Below, in pieces: positions 10,970 through 23,130 of a stretch of 64,000 nt of DNA. Below the pieces are notes generated by a model. That model had not been told where the DNA came from. It was given only the letters and a program-made list of their open reading frames with translations, and did not search any database. Numbering within the stretch: the stretch's first letter is position 1; every line of letters starts with the position of its first letter. The DNA lies in contig JASEVX010000005.1 in NCBI GenBank assembly GCA_031761405.1, positions 8,458,616 through 8,522,615 of the forward strand, in the 5' to 3' direction. Source of the stretch: Serripes groenlandicus. Taxonomy: Eukaryota > Mollusca > Bivalvia > Cardiida > Cardiidae. A program made the position numbers and the translations under genes.

Positions 10970-11199
10970 TTAACCCTTTCCCTCATACGACAATTCTGCA
11001 GCTGATGACTTTGAACGTATTTTGTCAAAAAATAGAAAATCTCTATAATTGAATGGATAACCTATGACTTAAAGTGGAAAACATTGTGGCAAAAGGAAAA
11101 ATTGCACGTTCTGTGCAATTTCTTCTTTTGTCACCATGTTTTCAAAAAGCCGTCTGCTGCAGAGACGTCAGAAAGCGTCTATATGAAGGAAAGGGTTAA
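10970..11199 (+). mobile_element. PBM element, best complete copy
   Basis: TTAA|CCCTTTCCCTCATACGAC ... ATATGAAGGAAAGGG|TTAA. Both flanks keep TTAA, the target duplication of piggyBac transposases, and the ends start with CCC. Subterminal CTGCAG..GACG motifs and the palindrome AAATTGCACGTTCTGTGCAATTT are intact. No open frame, so it needs a transposase in trans. Confidence 0.85.
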
Positions 11200-12263
11200 A
11201 CGAAAGCATACCTGATTTATGTAGCCGTTATTTCCTTGTTTGAATTTGCATGTGTTAATTTCGTTGTTTAGATAAAAGATAACCAAGAATACCAAACGAC
11301 AGAGACAACATAGATCAGACGCAGCTTCTTTGTAGTATTATCGTAGAATATTCTGATAGAATCATACGTGTATTGAATTTACAAAGAGTGGAATAAGGGT
11401 GAACAGTCACACTATCTGATAGAATAATTAGGTCTTAGAGTTTCGTGCTTGTCTCTTGAAATTACTGTTGGTGCTGTTTTAAAAAAAAAAGTACTACTAC
11501 TAATTAGAATGGATATTGAATATCTATTTGAGGACAATCCTTTACTTCAATCAGTAGAAGATTTAAGTCTGTGTCTGAAACAACACTATATGCATCTTAT
11601 ATAGAGCCAATTTAAAGCTTATTCTATATTACACAACGGAATACTTTACAATGGTAAGACAGAAACCCGTCAATGGCAATGTAATTCAATCTTACCAATC
11701 CGGTAGAATTGTGTCAGCCATTACATTTGTGAATAAATTGACCTACAATCGTGACAAAATGCGTTAACATTGCCATGTCACAACGATAACCTAATAAAAC
11801 AGATACTACTTAAGTATTCAACAAAATGTGCTCTTTTAACAAATCACCTAAGATAATTTAATTTTCGAGTATGCGTCATAATTAATTTATTGCCAAACTA
11901 ATGGTGAAAGCGTTTATTTTGGAAAAAATGCAACACACGGAAAAGTTTATTTTTGAAAACGTAATTCATCTGTAACAATTGTGTCAAACTTCGTCTCAAT
12001 AAAGTTAAGTACCTCTTCTAATGACTTTATATAAACCTTAAATTTACATAGAATTACACCTGTTTGCGTGTAACAGAGGTCATGGTAAGGAGGGGTTTTC
12101 AATCCATCCCCCCACAATATTTTCAAAAGAATCGTCTCATTGAGTACCCACAACATAGGGTCAGAAGATAAAATAAGGATTTGAAAACAAGCAGAACGCT
12201 TCTTATCTAGAGTTCTGGTGTAACGATTAACGTACAGATCTTATTTGTAGATTCGTCATTGAC
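11200..12263. other. mostly unassigned sequence
   Basis: No gene seen. At 12126-12185 a segment with GAGTACCCACAACATAGGGT matches the right arm of the inverted repeat at 61901-61968, so it is a fragment of the same small repeat. Confidence 0.45.
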
Positions 12264-12267
12264 ACAT

Positions 12268-12513
12268 CGAGGGCTTGGCGTGAAACAGTTGTAACTAAAA
12301 ACCTTTTTTGAAAACCCTGGTTTAGGGGCAAATTTGACCCTTTTGTAAACAATGCAAATTTAGGTGCCATTGCTCAGAACGAGCAATGGCACCTAAATTT
12401 CCATTGTTTACCAAGAAAAATGATTTAACGCTTATAAAGACTTTATGGCGAGGTGATTAACCTTGGTAAAAAATTACCAAATTTAGTTACAACCGTTTCA
12501 CGCCAAGCCCTCG
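12268..12513 (-). mobile_element. M4 element, copy 3 (246 bp)
   Basis: Inverted relative to copies 1 and 2. It has perfect CGAGGG/CCCTCG ends and an ACAT target duplication at 12264-12267 and 12514-12517. Confidence 0.92.
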
Positions 12514-12639
12514 ACATGTTACACTAATAACAAAATAAGTCAACATTGCTATGTCGTTACCATAGTAACTAACTAATCAAGTCGATGCCAATCGAGAGGT
12601 GTCAATGTTGAAATGTGACGGATGATTTGTAGCTATCCC

Positions 12640-12835
12640 TAAACCTTTCCTACATACAGCTTATCTGCAGCATAAACCAGTTAAGGTACCTAGGCAAATA
12701 TTTAAACTCTCGTTAGATTAAGTTATTATTTAATTGAGGTTGAGAAAAGTGTGGCAAATAGAGAAAAGTACTCATTATGAACAATGATTTAAACAGTCAT
12801 CTGACGCGAACGCGTCAAAAAGGTGAAACCGAGTT
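12640..12835 (+). mobile_element. decayed PBM fragment
   Basis: AAACCTTTCCTACATACAGC, TCTGCAGCATAAACC, GTGGCAAATAGAGAAA, CTCATTATGA, GTCATCTGACGCGAACGCGTC and a terminal GAGTTAA keep the family order but little else. Confidence 0.35.
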
Positions 12836-12839
12836 AATC

Positions 12840-13842
12840 AGTTTTCTTTCTCAGACGGCTTGTGATTGCACTTCTTGAGAGGGAAACAGTGTGTTCAAGA
12901 AGTGATTAATTATTATTTCGCCCCGCGAAGCGTTTAACTTTGTTTGAAATATCTTCTTTAATTACACAGATTTTAAGTCAGTTTTATTATCATCCAACGA
13001 TTTCATATTCAAATGCTTAAAAGCCAGACTAGCTAATAAGGCAACTGTAGCTCACGTTTAAATTCGTCTTGGTTCTGTGTATTGTCAGTTTACGTTAAAA
13101 CTAATTGCTATAATTATAAATGCTACATTTACTATTATTTCCTACTCCCGCAAAGTTTTCGAAATATCTCAGTCGTTAAGGTTCTCGATATAATATGTCA
13201 GATGGTATGCTCATTTTCTACATTATGCTTTAGAAGATAAAATGTGAATAAACTCAAATACAGATAAGTTAAAATTCATTTAAAGCGGATTTGAGCTTCA
13301 ACTGTGACATACATTCAGTTATAAACAATAACTCATTATAACCTATAAATGGGGTTTTACCTGTTACCTGATAAATATAGCATATCTTCCAAAGTCAAAA
13401 CGTCTATGGAGAAAGAGATTACATCGGCACTAATGATAATTTAAGCTTTGCGATAGAGAGGGTATTAATATTAGAAAAAAATGGTATTGATTATAGAATG
13501 TATTTTGTCTTTTCAGCTATTTTAAACGATAGCCTCAAAGTCAGCGTGCAAATAAAGGTCGATTGTAATTAGGACAGGGCTAAAGGTAATCAGCTGCACG
13601 ACTTTCTGATGCATGTTACAGATGATGCCAATTTTATAATTGCAAACTTATTCCGCGCTTGATTGAAAGTGCTATGTGGAAATGCATAAGCTCACCTAGG
13701 ATATGGACAAGATAATAATACCGTTGCGTCGTACATACACTTTTCCGCCATAGCCAACACCGGTTTTAAACAATTTTCAAAAAAGGAAACAATTGTTTTA
13801 GTCATATAATAACAAGTGTGAAACATTATTCCCGCCGCTTTA
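12840..13842. other. unassigned AT-rich sequence
   Basis: About 1 kb with no recognised element or exon on either strand. Confidence 0.5.
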
Positions 13843-13868
13843 CCCCCCCCCCCCCCCCCCCCCCCCCC
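13843..13868. repeat. poly-C tract (26 C)
   Basis: Uninterrupted run of C. Length is likely variable or sequencing-limited. Confidence 0.9.
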
Positions 13869-13919
13869 TGAGTTTTACATTGTCAGGACCACGTGGAAGA
13901 TTGAAAAGTGTATGCATGG

Positions 13920-14130
13920 CACGAACTAGGAGCTAACAAGCATTTGTAGTCAAAGGTCACTGTGACGTTGACCTTTGAATGGATGTCCTCAAAAGCATTA
14001 GGGATGATCTATTAATTATATCATGCACAACCATTGAGTAATGTAGGTCCAGTTATCAATCGGACAAGCTTAGGTCTACCAACGGACCGACGGACTGTCC
14101 ATCGACATGTGCAAATCCTCTTCAATAAAT
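13920..14130 (+). repeat. fragment of a bivalve dispersed repeat
   Basis: Contains AAGGTCACTGTGACGTTGACC, then CGGACCGACGGACTGTCCATCGACATGTGC. From memory, this pairing of a 'tcactgtgaccttgacc' block with a run of 'gacggacg' is common in bivalve non-autonomous elements. Ends cannot be placed. Confidence 0.4.
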
Positions 14131-14490
14131 GTTTTATCGTATTACCAAACGTAATGTTTTGATAGTTTCTAATTTAATAGCATTTATAGACTATAAATTA
14201 AAACAATCGTCTGCTGCAGACGCCCCAAGGAAACGATTTTGACCTTTTCTTCGTTCTGTATGAGAAAAGCAAACTATTTTGTCTTATCTGAAATTCAGAC
14301 TCTAAAATGTCAATCGTCGCCCTCGGATACGCAGAATCACAAAATAATGTAATTGGCTGAATGCTTAAGGTCATTTTATAACGAAGTCATTTTGTTTGTA
14401 TTCGTAAACGTCTGCAGGGATCACATTTAAACATTTTTGAAATCTCAAAATCCACCAACACTCCTTCCACCGATATGTCTGTATCATGCA
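14131..14490. other. unassigned sequence
   Basis: Only a short AATCGTCTGCTGCAGACG motif at about 14206 recalls PBM ends. Confidence 0.4.
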
Positions 14491-14607
14491 ATGGTTTCAA
14501 CTTTATCTAAATATTGATCTTCCCTTTTTGTTAGAGAGTATCCATATTTTTGACTAAATGTTTTCAAAATCGTCTGTATTTTAGCATGTGGTAAAGGGGT
14601 TAAACAA
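14491..14607 (+). mobile_element. PBM right-end fragment
   Basis: GAGAGTATCCATATTTTTGACTAAATGTTTTCAAAATCGTCTG...GTGGTAAAGGGGTTAA matches the right third of PBM. Confidence 0.4.
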
Positions 14608-15327
14608 TGTCTAAGGCATGATACATAGTGAGTAATCTCGTTTGTATAAAGTATAAAATACTCTATGAAATCAAACTTAAAAGTGTGCAATACTGTTATT
14701 ATATCTTTCTGTTTGGAGTATTTTAAATTTAGAAAACAATATAAAGAGTGTTCCCCATTTGTTTATTTAATTGTTAGTCAAGTTGTCTGAGTGGGAGTTG
14801 GCGTTGGAATTACATTCGATCGAGTATAAGAATTGACGACATATTTTTTTAACTCACAAGTAAAGAATCCATATTCGCATCTGTTTGTTACAAGAAACTG
14901 GGTATCACCGATGGATGCTCTCGACTATGTTGTAAAAGATAAAAGGATCATACCTCCGTTAACAAATCTCAGATATGAACGATCTGATAATATGTGATAT
15001 GAAATACCTACTCAATATTGAGCCCATTCGCATTTTGAATAGGAGAGTTATGTTTGGTGTAAAAATAAGGTTTTAATGTTTTCCTGTCTATCAACATGTG
15101 GAATTATGAATATAAGCGATTAGACTTAGTTCCTCTAGCCATCGCTTATGTTTGGTTGAACGCATTGGATCCGAACATAAGTTAAGCTCTACGAAATGGC
15201 TGATTATTCTGTCCGAGCAATGTGATTATCGCGCAATGTAATAGTTAAAGTCTAAAGGTATTACGTATATAACGAACCACGACAGACATTGAAGCATCAA
15301 CATATCGAACTGGTATTACACAATAAT
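14608..15327. other. unassigned sequence
   Basis: No recognised feature. Confidence 0.5.
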
Positions 15328-15557
15328 CAGGGGCGTAGCTTGGCAATAATCAATGTGGATTTTCCGTTTCAGGATTCACTACTATATCTATCCCCCCTTA
15401 GACGGAATGTGTCGGCCAGATCAGTCTGCGCGGATAGCGCAGGCTGATCTGGTCGATACATTACGCAGATGTGTATCGCCGCAGCTGCATTTTGGGGCAT
15501 TTTTAGAAAAAATGTTTAGGCACGTGCCTACAGTGCCTAAGGGGAGCTACGCCCCTG
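15328..15557 (+). mobile_element. composite element: hAT-like TIRs around a PAL fragment
   Basis: CAGGGGCGTAGCT at the left and AGCTACGCCCCTG at the right form 13-bp inverted ends of the type seen in hAT-related elements (from memory). Between them, 15354-15471 is the right half of a PAL element (TTTCCGTTTCAGG, CCCCTTAGACGGAATGTGTC and the GCGC hairpin). No 8-bp target duplication is visible. Confidence 0.55.
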
Positions 15558-15708
15558 AGTATTTGATAAAAGCAGTAATGATATAACCATCCATTACACA
15601 TTGTGTGAGTTGTGGAAACGCTATACTATTTGTGACGTTCAAAGATTGTATTTGGCACACAAGATGAAATAGTCAAACTTGAAGACATGGTAAGAACAAT
15701 TTTCCGCT

Positions 15709-15885
15709 TATTAACTCCTGTATCCCAAACATCTGTAGAAATCGACGAAAAATATGGGGAATCCGTATAAATGAAAGAAACATTGTGGCGCAAGGACAAA
15801 TTGCTCATTATGAGCCACAACGTTTTCCAAAGTCGTCTTCGGTAAAAGCGTCATAAAGCGTTCGTATAATGGAAAAGGATAGACA
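15709..15885 (+). mobile_element. decayed PBM fragment
   Basis: AACATTGTGGCGCAAGGACAAATTGCTCATTATGAGC, AAAGTCGTCTTCGG and a final GGAAAAGGATA match the PBM core and right end. Confidence 0.4.
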
Positions 15886-16478
15886 ATCAACGAGAGTAAT
15901 TTTACGTCATTGGGTAATAAATCGTTTTTGTGTTCAATTTCCATTCGGAAAAGTAAATCGAAGTCATTAGAGGGTTCAGCCCAAGTGTAGTTTACATGGA
16001 TATATAAGATTCACCTGACATATCTGAATGCAATGCGAAGGAGGAATATCAAAGCTAAATAAATGTTCTATTTTTCCTGTAAATGTTAATAAGTTGCCAA
16101 TATGAAGGTAAACTTTAGCGTTTTGTTCTATTTTTAAATTTGACCTCATTTTGTCACAGCGCTGCCACCAAATACTCAATCTGACTAAAGTACACGATCT
16201 GACCAAACCTATGCGTAGCGTTAATAGGAGATGATTTTAATAAGATTGCCAAATACTTCTCAGGGTAAGAAGTTAAATTAGCAAAATAATTACTTCTTTA
16301 CAACTGAATAACTGTAAATTCCTTACACTCTGAATACTATTTTGTTTTATATATGAAAACATACTGAAATGATAAGATAAAAATAAGTGAGTACATTCTT
16401 TATTTATAGACGGTTACCCACTTGGTTATGCCAATCTTCCTCGGGGACTCTTTAAATAAATATGCCATACCATCCAAA
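15886..16478. other. unassigned sequence
   Basis: Nothing recognised. Confidence 0.5.
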
Positions 16479-16606
16479 CTGCATACTTAATGAACAGCAA
16501 TCCAAAAATAGGGTTCAAATATGCTGAGCTTTATAGTGGTGGCTGCATAATTAATGAACAGCAACCCAAAAATAGGTTTCAAATATGCTGAATCTTATAA
16601 TGGCGG
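16479..16606 (+). repeat. 64-bp tandem duplication
   Basis: Two units starting CTGCATA(C/A)TTAATGAACAGCAA at 16479 and 16543, about 90% alike, with a CTGCATATTTAG remnant after. Confidence 0.85.
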
Positions 16607-16609
16607 CTG

Positions 16610-17178
16610 CATATTTAGAAAATGTCGGAGAAGGATACTATGTCAGTGTTATCATCAATACAATATAAGGCTTTATTCACAAATCAGCCTCATTAAGGGG
16701 CCTTTTTCCATACTGGTGTAAAGTCCATTATACGACGTCAGCATTGGTTGCCTTTTATTTATCAAAATAGTCCAAACGTTTATTAACATGAGACATGGAG
16801 ACACCCGATTTTGAACATGGAAGAGTCTACTTGAAACAATTCGGCGCTGAAAGAGTTAATGTTTACCTAACGTTTTGCATTGCAGTTTAGTGTGTTATTT
16901 GTTACGTCCCACTATGTGATTTAGATTAACTGTCCGTCCGTCCGATATTTATTTCTCGTAAACACCTGCACATCTTTGCCTTAGAGTTATGATCACAGAA
17001 ACTATGAGAACGCTGATCACAATGTGATTGTGTTTGGGACAAAATACATTTAGATATATAAAAGTTACGAACAAGTACATTTTGTCTTGAAAATATTAAT
17101 CCAGAATTCATTCATGTCCCAAGATATATTCTGTATTTCTATTCTGCGAGTAAATCGGAATTTTATTTCTTGTTTCGA
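16610..17178. other. unassigned sequence
   Basis: A TTTTGAACATGGAAGAGTCTAC motif near 16813 recurs at about 3613 in the ILP-1 intron region, so a small unnamed repeat is likely. Nothing else seen. Confidence 0.35.
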
Positions 17179-17405
17179 TTAAACCTTTCACCGATACGAC
17201 AATTCGGCAGCAGACGACTTTGAACAAATTTTGTCAAAAAATAGAAAATCTCTATAATTGAATGGATAACCTATGAACACAATTGAAAAACATTGTGGCA
17301 AAAGAAGAAATTGCTCGTTTTGAGCAATTTCTTCTTTTGTCACTATGTTTTCAAAAAGCCGTCTGCTGCAGAGGCGTCAGGAAGCGTCTATATGAGGGAA
17401 AGGGT
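17179..17405 (+). mobile_element. PBM element
   Basis: ATTAAACCTTTCACCGATACGACAATTCGGCAGC ... CTATATGAGGGAAAGGGT. The central palindrome is AAATTGCTCGTTTTGAGCAATTT. Overlapping 85-112-codon frames are shadows of this repeat. Confidence 0.8.
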
Positions 17406-17937
17406 GGTGTTTTACGCATATTTGGACGGATATCACTTGGTAATAAACCAATTTCTGTGGACCGGGTTTGTCCAGGCAGGAGTGCATCAGTCGCACTGCT
17501 ATTCCAAAATCCGCGAACGCCTACATATTTTTCTGAAGTCTTTGTATTAACCATGGTCTCCAGTAGATGTTTTGCGACACAGTCTATTGTTGTTAAGCTC
17601 CGTGTCCACGTTAATTGTTGAATGACTGAACACACTTTGTTGGCATGTCGTGAAGATTGCTTTACCGATAATTAGCCAAATTAATACGGATAAGAGGAAT
17701 ATGTCTCATTCCTACCGGTAGTAGTTCACCATAAATATTGATCACGACTGGCGCTTTGGGGTGGCATTGTCATTTAAAGTAACCTTGGCGTTTAACTAGT
17801 CAGGCTACACCTCCAGCTTTGTGTCGACGTATGTATTCAGTCTTATATAAATTACGGACAGACAGCCAATGCTCTTTAGTAAAGACCGTCAACGACAATC
17901 GAAAACAATTTAAAGCGAAATACTAAACAATGTTAGC
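17406..17937. other. unassigned sequence between two PBM copies
   Basis: No recognised feature. Confidence 0.5.
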
Positions 17938-18168
17938 TGATCCCTTTCCCTCATACAGACGCTTTCTGACGCCTCTGCAGCAGACGGCTTTTTGAAAACA
18001 TAGCGACAAAAGAAGAAATTGCACAAAACGTGCAATTTCTCCTTTTGCCACCATGTTTTCCACTTTTTGTCATACTTTTGTCTATTCAATTGTGGAGATG
18101 TTCTATGTTTCGACAAAATACGTTCAAAGTCGTCTGCTGCAGAATAGTCGTATGAGGGAAAGGGTTAA
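17938..18168 (-). mobile_element. PBM element
   Basis: Left GATCCCTTTCCCTCATACAG, right CGTATGAGGGAAAGGGTTAA. Inverse orientation to 17179, so the pair forms a large inverted repeat with a 0.5-kb loop. Confidence 0.82.
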
Positions 18169-20084
18169 CTGGATGGGGACGCGTTTTTAAAGCTACTGCA
18201 TGGACATATAGTTCCGTCCGTAACATCACGTAAAAGTATCGGAGTGCAATAAAGACAGTTACTGCATCGTTTTTTCACATGGAAAATGGAAGGAACAATA
18301 TCAAAGTATACATTTAGTACAAGTACTGTATTATATTCCTTACTTCAAAACATGACTGGCTCGGGCTTACTCTAAAGTTCAGTTTCACCAGTTCTCATTT
18401 AAATCTCATGCGCATTCTGATCAATATCTACACTAATCACATTCAACTAACTCAAGCTTATTCAAATATTCCGTCAACTTGTGTAGATTCTGATAAGACT
18501 GAATTGGAGGACAATATGATCAGGAACCAAAGCTGTTCTGAGCTTGTTCTCTTTTCTCATGTACCGGCTAATTATTATTCCAACGACATATCATGCGCAG
18601 ACTCATTAATCGTAAATGCATTAAACCCCATTCGGCCGCTCGCCTATAGACACATAACGCCTCGTTCTATATCTTACACTGACTGTCTCTAATTACATTT
18701 CCCATTGTATCCATTACCTCTGTAATGTTCTTAGGGATGATAGTGCCACGTGTGCATCACGGACATTTTGGATATACAAGACAATAAAGAATACGATTAG
18801 ACAGTTAGTCTATAAGCCCGTCAATAATTCAACAAGGGCGAAGTTATGTCTTGACACAACAGGTAGGTAGATATACGGTGCCTGGTGATGAGGTAAACAT
18901 TTACACCGAGAACATTAATTCATCGGTCGTTTGTCCGGAAATATTAGTGGGGAACAAAACCATCCAGATTTCCAGAATTACGCCACTCGACTGTATAATA
19001 AGGGATACTTAAGGCTGATTGATTGTGTATAGATCGCGGCAGGTTTACTTAGGAAAGTTATTGTTTTAGTCGTACACATATTAATCATATTTCTAAAGGC
19101 AGTAGAAAATGGAACCAAAATCATGAAAATGCTTAATATGATAGCAAGGGTGAAGAGAATTCCATTGTTATTGTTTAATCATTCTTAATGTTGTATGGTT
19201 TTAGTTACCGTCACTGTTTGACATTCATTTTTAAATATACATAATACTCCCATTTATACAGAACTCGTGTAACATCGAGTCTCTAGGATGCATGTAGACA
19301 GCGTGTTCATGTCTAGAGTGCGGACTTCACTTGTTACGTATATATCTTCATTAAAAAGGGTTCAAAGGAAGAATGAGTAACCCAAGTTGTGTACTCTATT
19401 TCAAGATTGGATAAGTACTATCAAAAACATATATAGTAAGAGTTTTCATTTACCAAACCAAAGTAGTTTTAAATTTAATGTGAAGGTAAATAAAACACCA
19501 AGATCATTTTGTAAGACTAAGAAAAGAAAAAAAAAAACAACAACAACTCAATACATCCTCAAAAAAGTGTGAGTGTGCGTGGTTTTTTTTTTACAACGAA
19601 ACTATACTTATAAATATTATTACCAATCGAAACTTTTTAAAACAACTTCGCAGCTTGGTCAAAACTATAACTCCAAGAACGGATAACAACTAAAACCATA
19701 GGAATAAATCTTACCCTTCTTCATTCAACAAAGTGTTAGTAGATTCACTCTCATTCGTCCGTCTCACACCCTAATACAGCTCCTAGTTTAGATCACTTCC
19801 CACTGATTCAAACAGCTGATTCTAGCTTATATAGGAGACCATGTGTCAACCTTGACTGCAGGATGTACGCCTTGCTTCAATCCAATATAATTATGACGCA
19901 TATAGAGGGTTCCATACAAAAAAGGCTCTTCCTAGAAATATGACAAAAACTATTGTTCCAAGTAGTCTGATGGTTGCGAAACTTTATATCGACAACAAAT
20001 ATCAGAAAGTCTCTGTCTGTAATTGGAGGGTGTGTGTGTATGTATGTGTGTGTTTTACAACGATTTAAACAATTGTTAAATTAT
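18169..20084. other. unassigned AT-rich sequence
   Basis: Almost 2 kb. The longest frame (18408-18692, 94 codons) has no signal peptide, domain or splice context. GTGTGTATGTATGTGTGTG near 20030 is a short microsatellite. Confidence 0.45.
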
Positions 20085-20310
20085 ACCTAGGCGTTTCCTG
20101 GGTAAGTTATCAATTCCACTGACCCCATTTATTCCGACACCAGCGGGTCAGTCGTATTGTTAACCCCACAATCCATAACGCCAAGAAGGGAAGCCATAAC
20201 TACTACCATTTTCAAAGTATTTGGTTTGACTCGGTCGAGGATCGAACATGCGACCTCCCGCACCGAGGCGGAAGCTCTACCACTTCACAACAGAGACATT
20301 TACCATTTTT
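20085..20310 (-). mobile_element. tRNA-headed SINE, type S2
   Basis: On the minus strand a tRNA-like head with AGTGGTAGAGCTTCCGCCTC (A-box region) and GTTCGATCCTCGACC (B box) is followed by a body ending near CTGGTGTCGGAATAAATGG. It matches the + copy at 63571 throughout. Diverged, with no shared 3' tail retained. Confidence 0.65.
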
Positions 20311-20327
20311 CATATTTCTGTCAATCA

Positions 20328-20374
20328 GTTTTCAAAATCGTCTGCTGCAGATTTGTTGTAGGTTGGAAAGGGTT
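20328..20374 (+). mobile_element. PBM right-end fragment
   Basis: GTTTTCAAAATCGTCTGCTGCAGATTTG...GGAAAGGGTTA, abutting the SINE. Confidence 0.5.
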
Positions 20375-22172
20375 ACAATGTACTATTCATCATATCTCCT
20401 GTAATTCTAATATTGAATGGCTATGTACATTGTATGTGTTATTGATATGTTTTATATGTGTGTTTGTACATAGATGAGACTTAAATAAAGATAATAATAT
20501 TTGGTTGTTTAAACTGTAAGTCCAGACTTCATACTTGCACAGTATACACAGTATACATTATAACTTGAACTCTCTCATTTACAGGGAATTCTGTGATCTC
20601 CCATCGTAAACTCATTTTCGTTGAATCAATTTCACTCATATAATCACTCTGCATAGTCATTTCCTAAGAGTTCATTTCCTATACCATAAGGATAATGTTC
20701 CATCTTAGCCCTTGTCTGACTTATTACTTGAACAGCCCTAATAATACTAATGCGATTAAAACACATATAGTATCACAAATACGTTGACACTAAAGGATTT
20801 CCAGAAGAAATAAGATAAACAAAGTTGATGCAAGCACGCGGCCGCTTATTTGTGTAGTGAACGCTTTCGATCTTGACATCCGCTGTCCGGCCTAGTGTTC
20901 ACTAAGCAAGGAGAACAAACGCTATTGTTTCACTACAAATACAATTTGCAGCTATGTTTTTTTCCTGCCAGGGCTATGTTTAGTGTTTCTTGTGGTACCT
21001 AGTCATATAGAAAGTATACAAACACGTACCGTTTACTTGACAAGGTTGACAAAATGGCGGGTATTGAAATAAGGGAAACAAATTAAAGGTCATCCATTTA
21101 AAAGAAAATGATTGTCCTGTCAATGACATGACCAATTTCAAATATAGGCAACAACAACAACAACAACAAAAATGAAAAGAAACCTTTAAATCATATCAAA
21201 GTTCATATATCATTTTATTTATAGATTGTAAATCAATATGTAAAGAGAATATATGAGAAAAAGAATGACAAATATATAGCTGTTTTTTAAGGTAGAAATG
21301 GTGTCACGTTTAACCAAAAGGTTAAAATCTTACAACTTTTCAAGAAATTTCAATTCTACATAATAGAATTGTCTGTAATTATCCATAATCAGTAAAAATC
21401 ATTTACTTTAATAAAAAAAAAATGCATAAAAAAAAAGATAGGTCACCCTACTTCTTTTAGGGTAAATTGACTTTTTCTTTAAAGCACAGTCTGTTTTTTA
21501 AGCAAAATTGCTGTAAGAAAGCGCACGGAAAAAGTACATTTACCCTAAAAGGGGTATTTATTCACAACATACAAACCATTTACACACAAGTGTACTTTCA
21601 GGATTTCTTCGAGGAATTTAGGGTACATCATCGAATGGTTTACTCCAACCAGCTCCCCCCCCCCCCCCCCCATTAACACCATTGACCTCCTTAAACTGAC
21701 CTTTGGCAAACATGCGGAATATTTCGGGCATTACTTTTGTTTCTATTTGTGATTTGTTTTTATGAAGTAAATAAACATACTTGAACGAATGGTACACATT
21801 TTAAATCCGCTTACGTAGCTATTACGTAGCTAGAAGGCCACTACCAGGTGAATATTACAGACATTTAGTTGAACTCACTGCAACGTAGAAAACTGGGATG
21901 GGCATGAATTCACCTTGTGTCTCAATGTTTTGTGAAGTCATCAAGGGATGGTAATAAACTATACTCCTAGGATAGACTAAGCCGACAGATCGGTGACAGA
22001 AAAGAAACCTTTTATCCACCTAATATCCTTTCTTACGATTATATATGACAGCGTGCGTTGAGAAAAATATACCTGGGAAGGTGTTTACACCAGCTTTAGT
22101 GTTTAATGGGGATATATATTTAAAGAATTATGACATGTCACGGGACAACATACCGCATCGCAGCTACTTAAA
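20375..22172. other. unassigned sequence with short simple repeats
   Basis: Contains (CAA)n at 21149-21170, A-runs near 21410-21440 and a C-run at 21654-21671. No gene or dispersed element recognised. Confidence 0.45.
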
Positions 22173-22250
22173 TCGTCGACCGCTCAGTCGCAAACGACGA
22201 GGGCTATTATTCCATGGGTCACGAATTCGAATCCCTCTCGGAATTTATTT
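22173..22250 (+). mobile_element. tRNA-like SINE head, degenerate
   Basis: GACCGCTCAGTCGCAAACGACG resembles an A box and GGTCACGAATTCGAATCCC a B box with the right spacing. The acceptor and T stems do not pair, so this is not a tRNA gene. Confidence 0.4.
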
Positions 22251-22347
22251 CTTTTCGGTGTTCGTTTTCCACCACTGAGATAACTTTTGAAAAGCTACCC
22301 AGCTGCTTGGGAAGAATGTTGTTTGGAATACTGATACGAGCAGGCCC

Positions 22348-22564
22348 GGGAACATATGGCTCAGTGAACTGCAGGCCAGGGAACATATGGCTCACTGGAC
22401 TGCAGGCCAGGGACCATATGGCTCAGTGAACTGCAGGCCAGGGACCATATGGCTCAGTGGACTGCAGGCCAGGGACCATATGGCTCAGTGGACTGCAGGC
22501 CAGGGAACATATGGCTCAGTGGACTGCAGGCCAGGGAACATATGGCTCAGTGAACTGCAGCCAC
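22348..22564 (+). repeat. 31-bp minisatellite, seven units
   Basis: Units start GGGA(A/C)CATATGGCTCAGTG at 22348, 22379, 22410, 22441, 22472, 22503 and 22534, exactly 31 bp apart. Each contains an NdeI-like CATATG and CTGCAG. The frames of 61-71 codons over it come from the repeat. Confidence 0.95.
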
Positions 22565-22689
22565 AACCTTAAAGGCTTACATTGTGCTTAGATTTTATTC
22601 TCAAGTATAAGATTGGTCAGCATCAGAATCCATCTAGAAATTGACCAAACCAAAGCCTTATTTGGAGAACAGAGATATTGATTGAATTT

Positions 22690-22757
22690 TGGCCGAGTCA
22701 GAGTTTGAACTCACAACCCTTGATTGCCCGCCCGCGTCGCTACCGGGGCTTGGTTAT
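22690..22757 (-). mobile_element. SINE head, type S3
   Basis: Read on minus: AAGCCCCGGTAGCGACGCGG...GGGTTGTGAGTTCAAACTCTGACTCGGCC, matching the head at 33847-33924 with a short deletion in the A box. Confidence 0.5.
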
Positions 22758-23130
22758 GTGTATAGATTTTTATTTTACTTATTTTGGTTTCAGGGCCTAG
22801 CCGCATTATTTCAATTAAAGAAACCCATCAAAGGTTCTGAATTCCTGATTATAGATAGTTAATTCAAAGTTTTAAAACTGTTTAAAAGTTGACTTGAAAT
22901 AATAGAATCATATTTCTGGAATAAAATAAGAGTAATAATTTCACTTTCCAGTACACTAAACATCTAAATATTGATCGTTTATGCTTCACTGCACTAGGAA
23001 GACATACCCAGTAAGCCAAATGTTGTATATTTTTATGATTTTCAATTGACTGTTTTTCAAGATTATTGCCAAATTATTTATTTCTTACTTTGACTTGTTT
23101 GAGTTGATCGCCATGTTCAGATATATCACG
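22758..23130. other. unassigned sequence
   Basis: No recognised feature. Confidence 0.5.

Noticed and set aside
17283..17635. Overlapping frames of 85-112 codons
   Set aside because: Both strands open over a PBM element; related peptides appear at the other PBM copies.
18408..18692. 94-codon hypothetical gene
   Set aside because: No motif, signal peptide, splice sites or supporting context.
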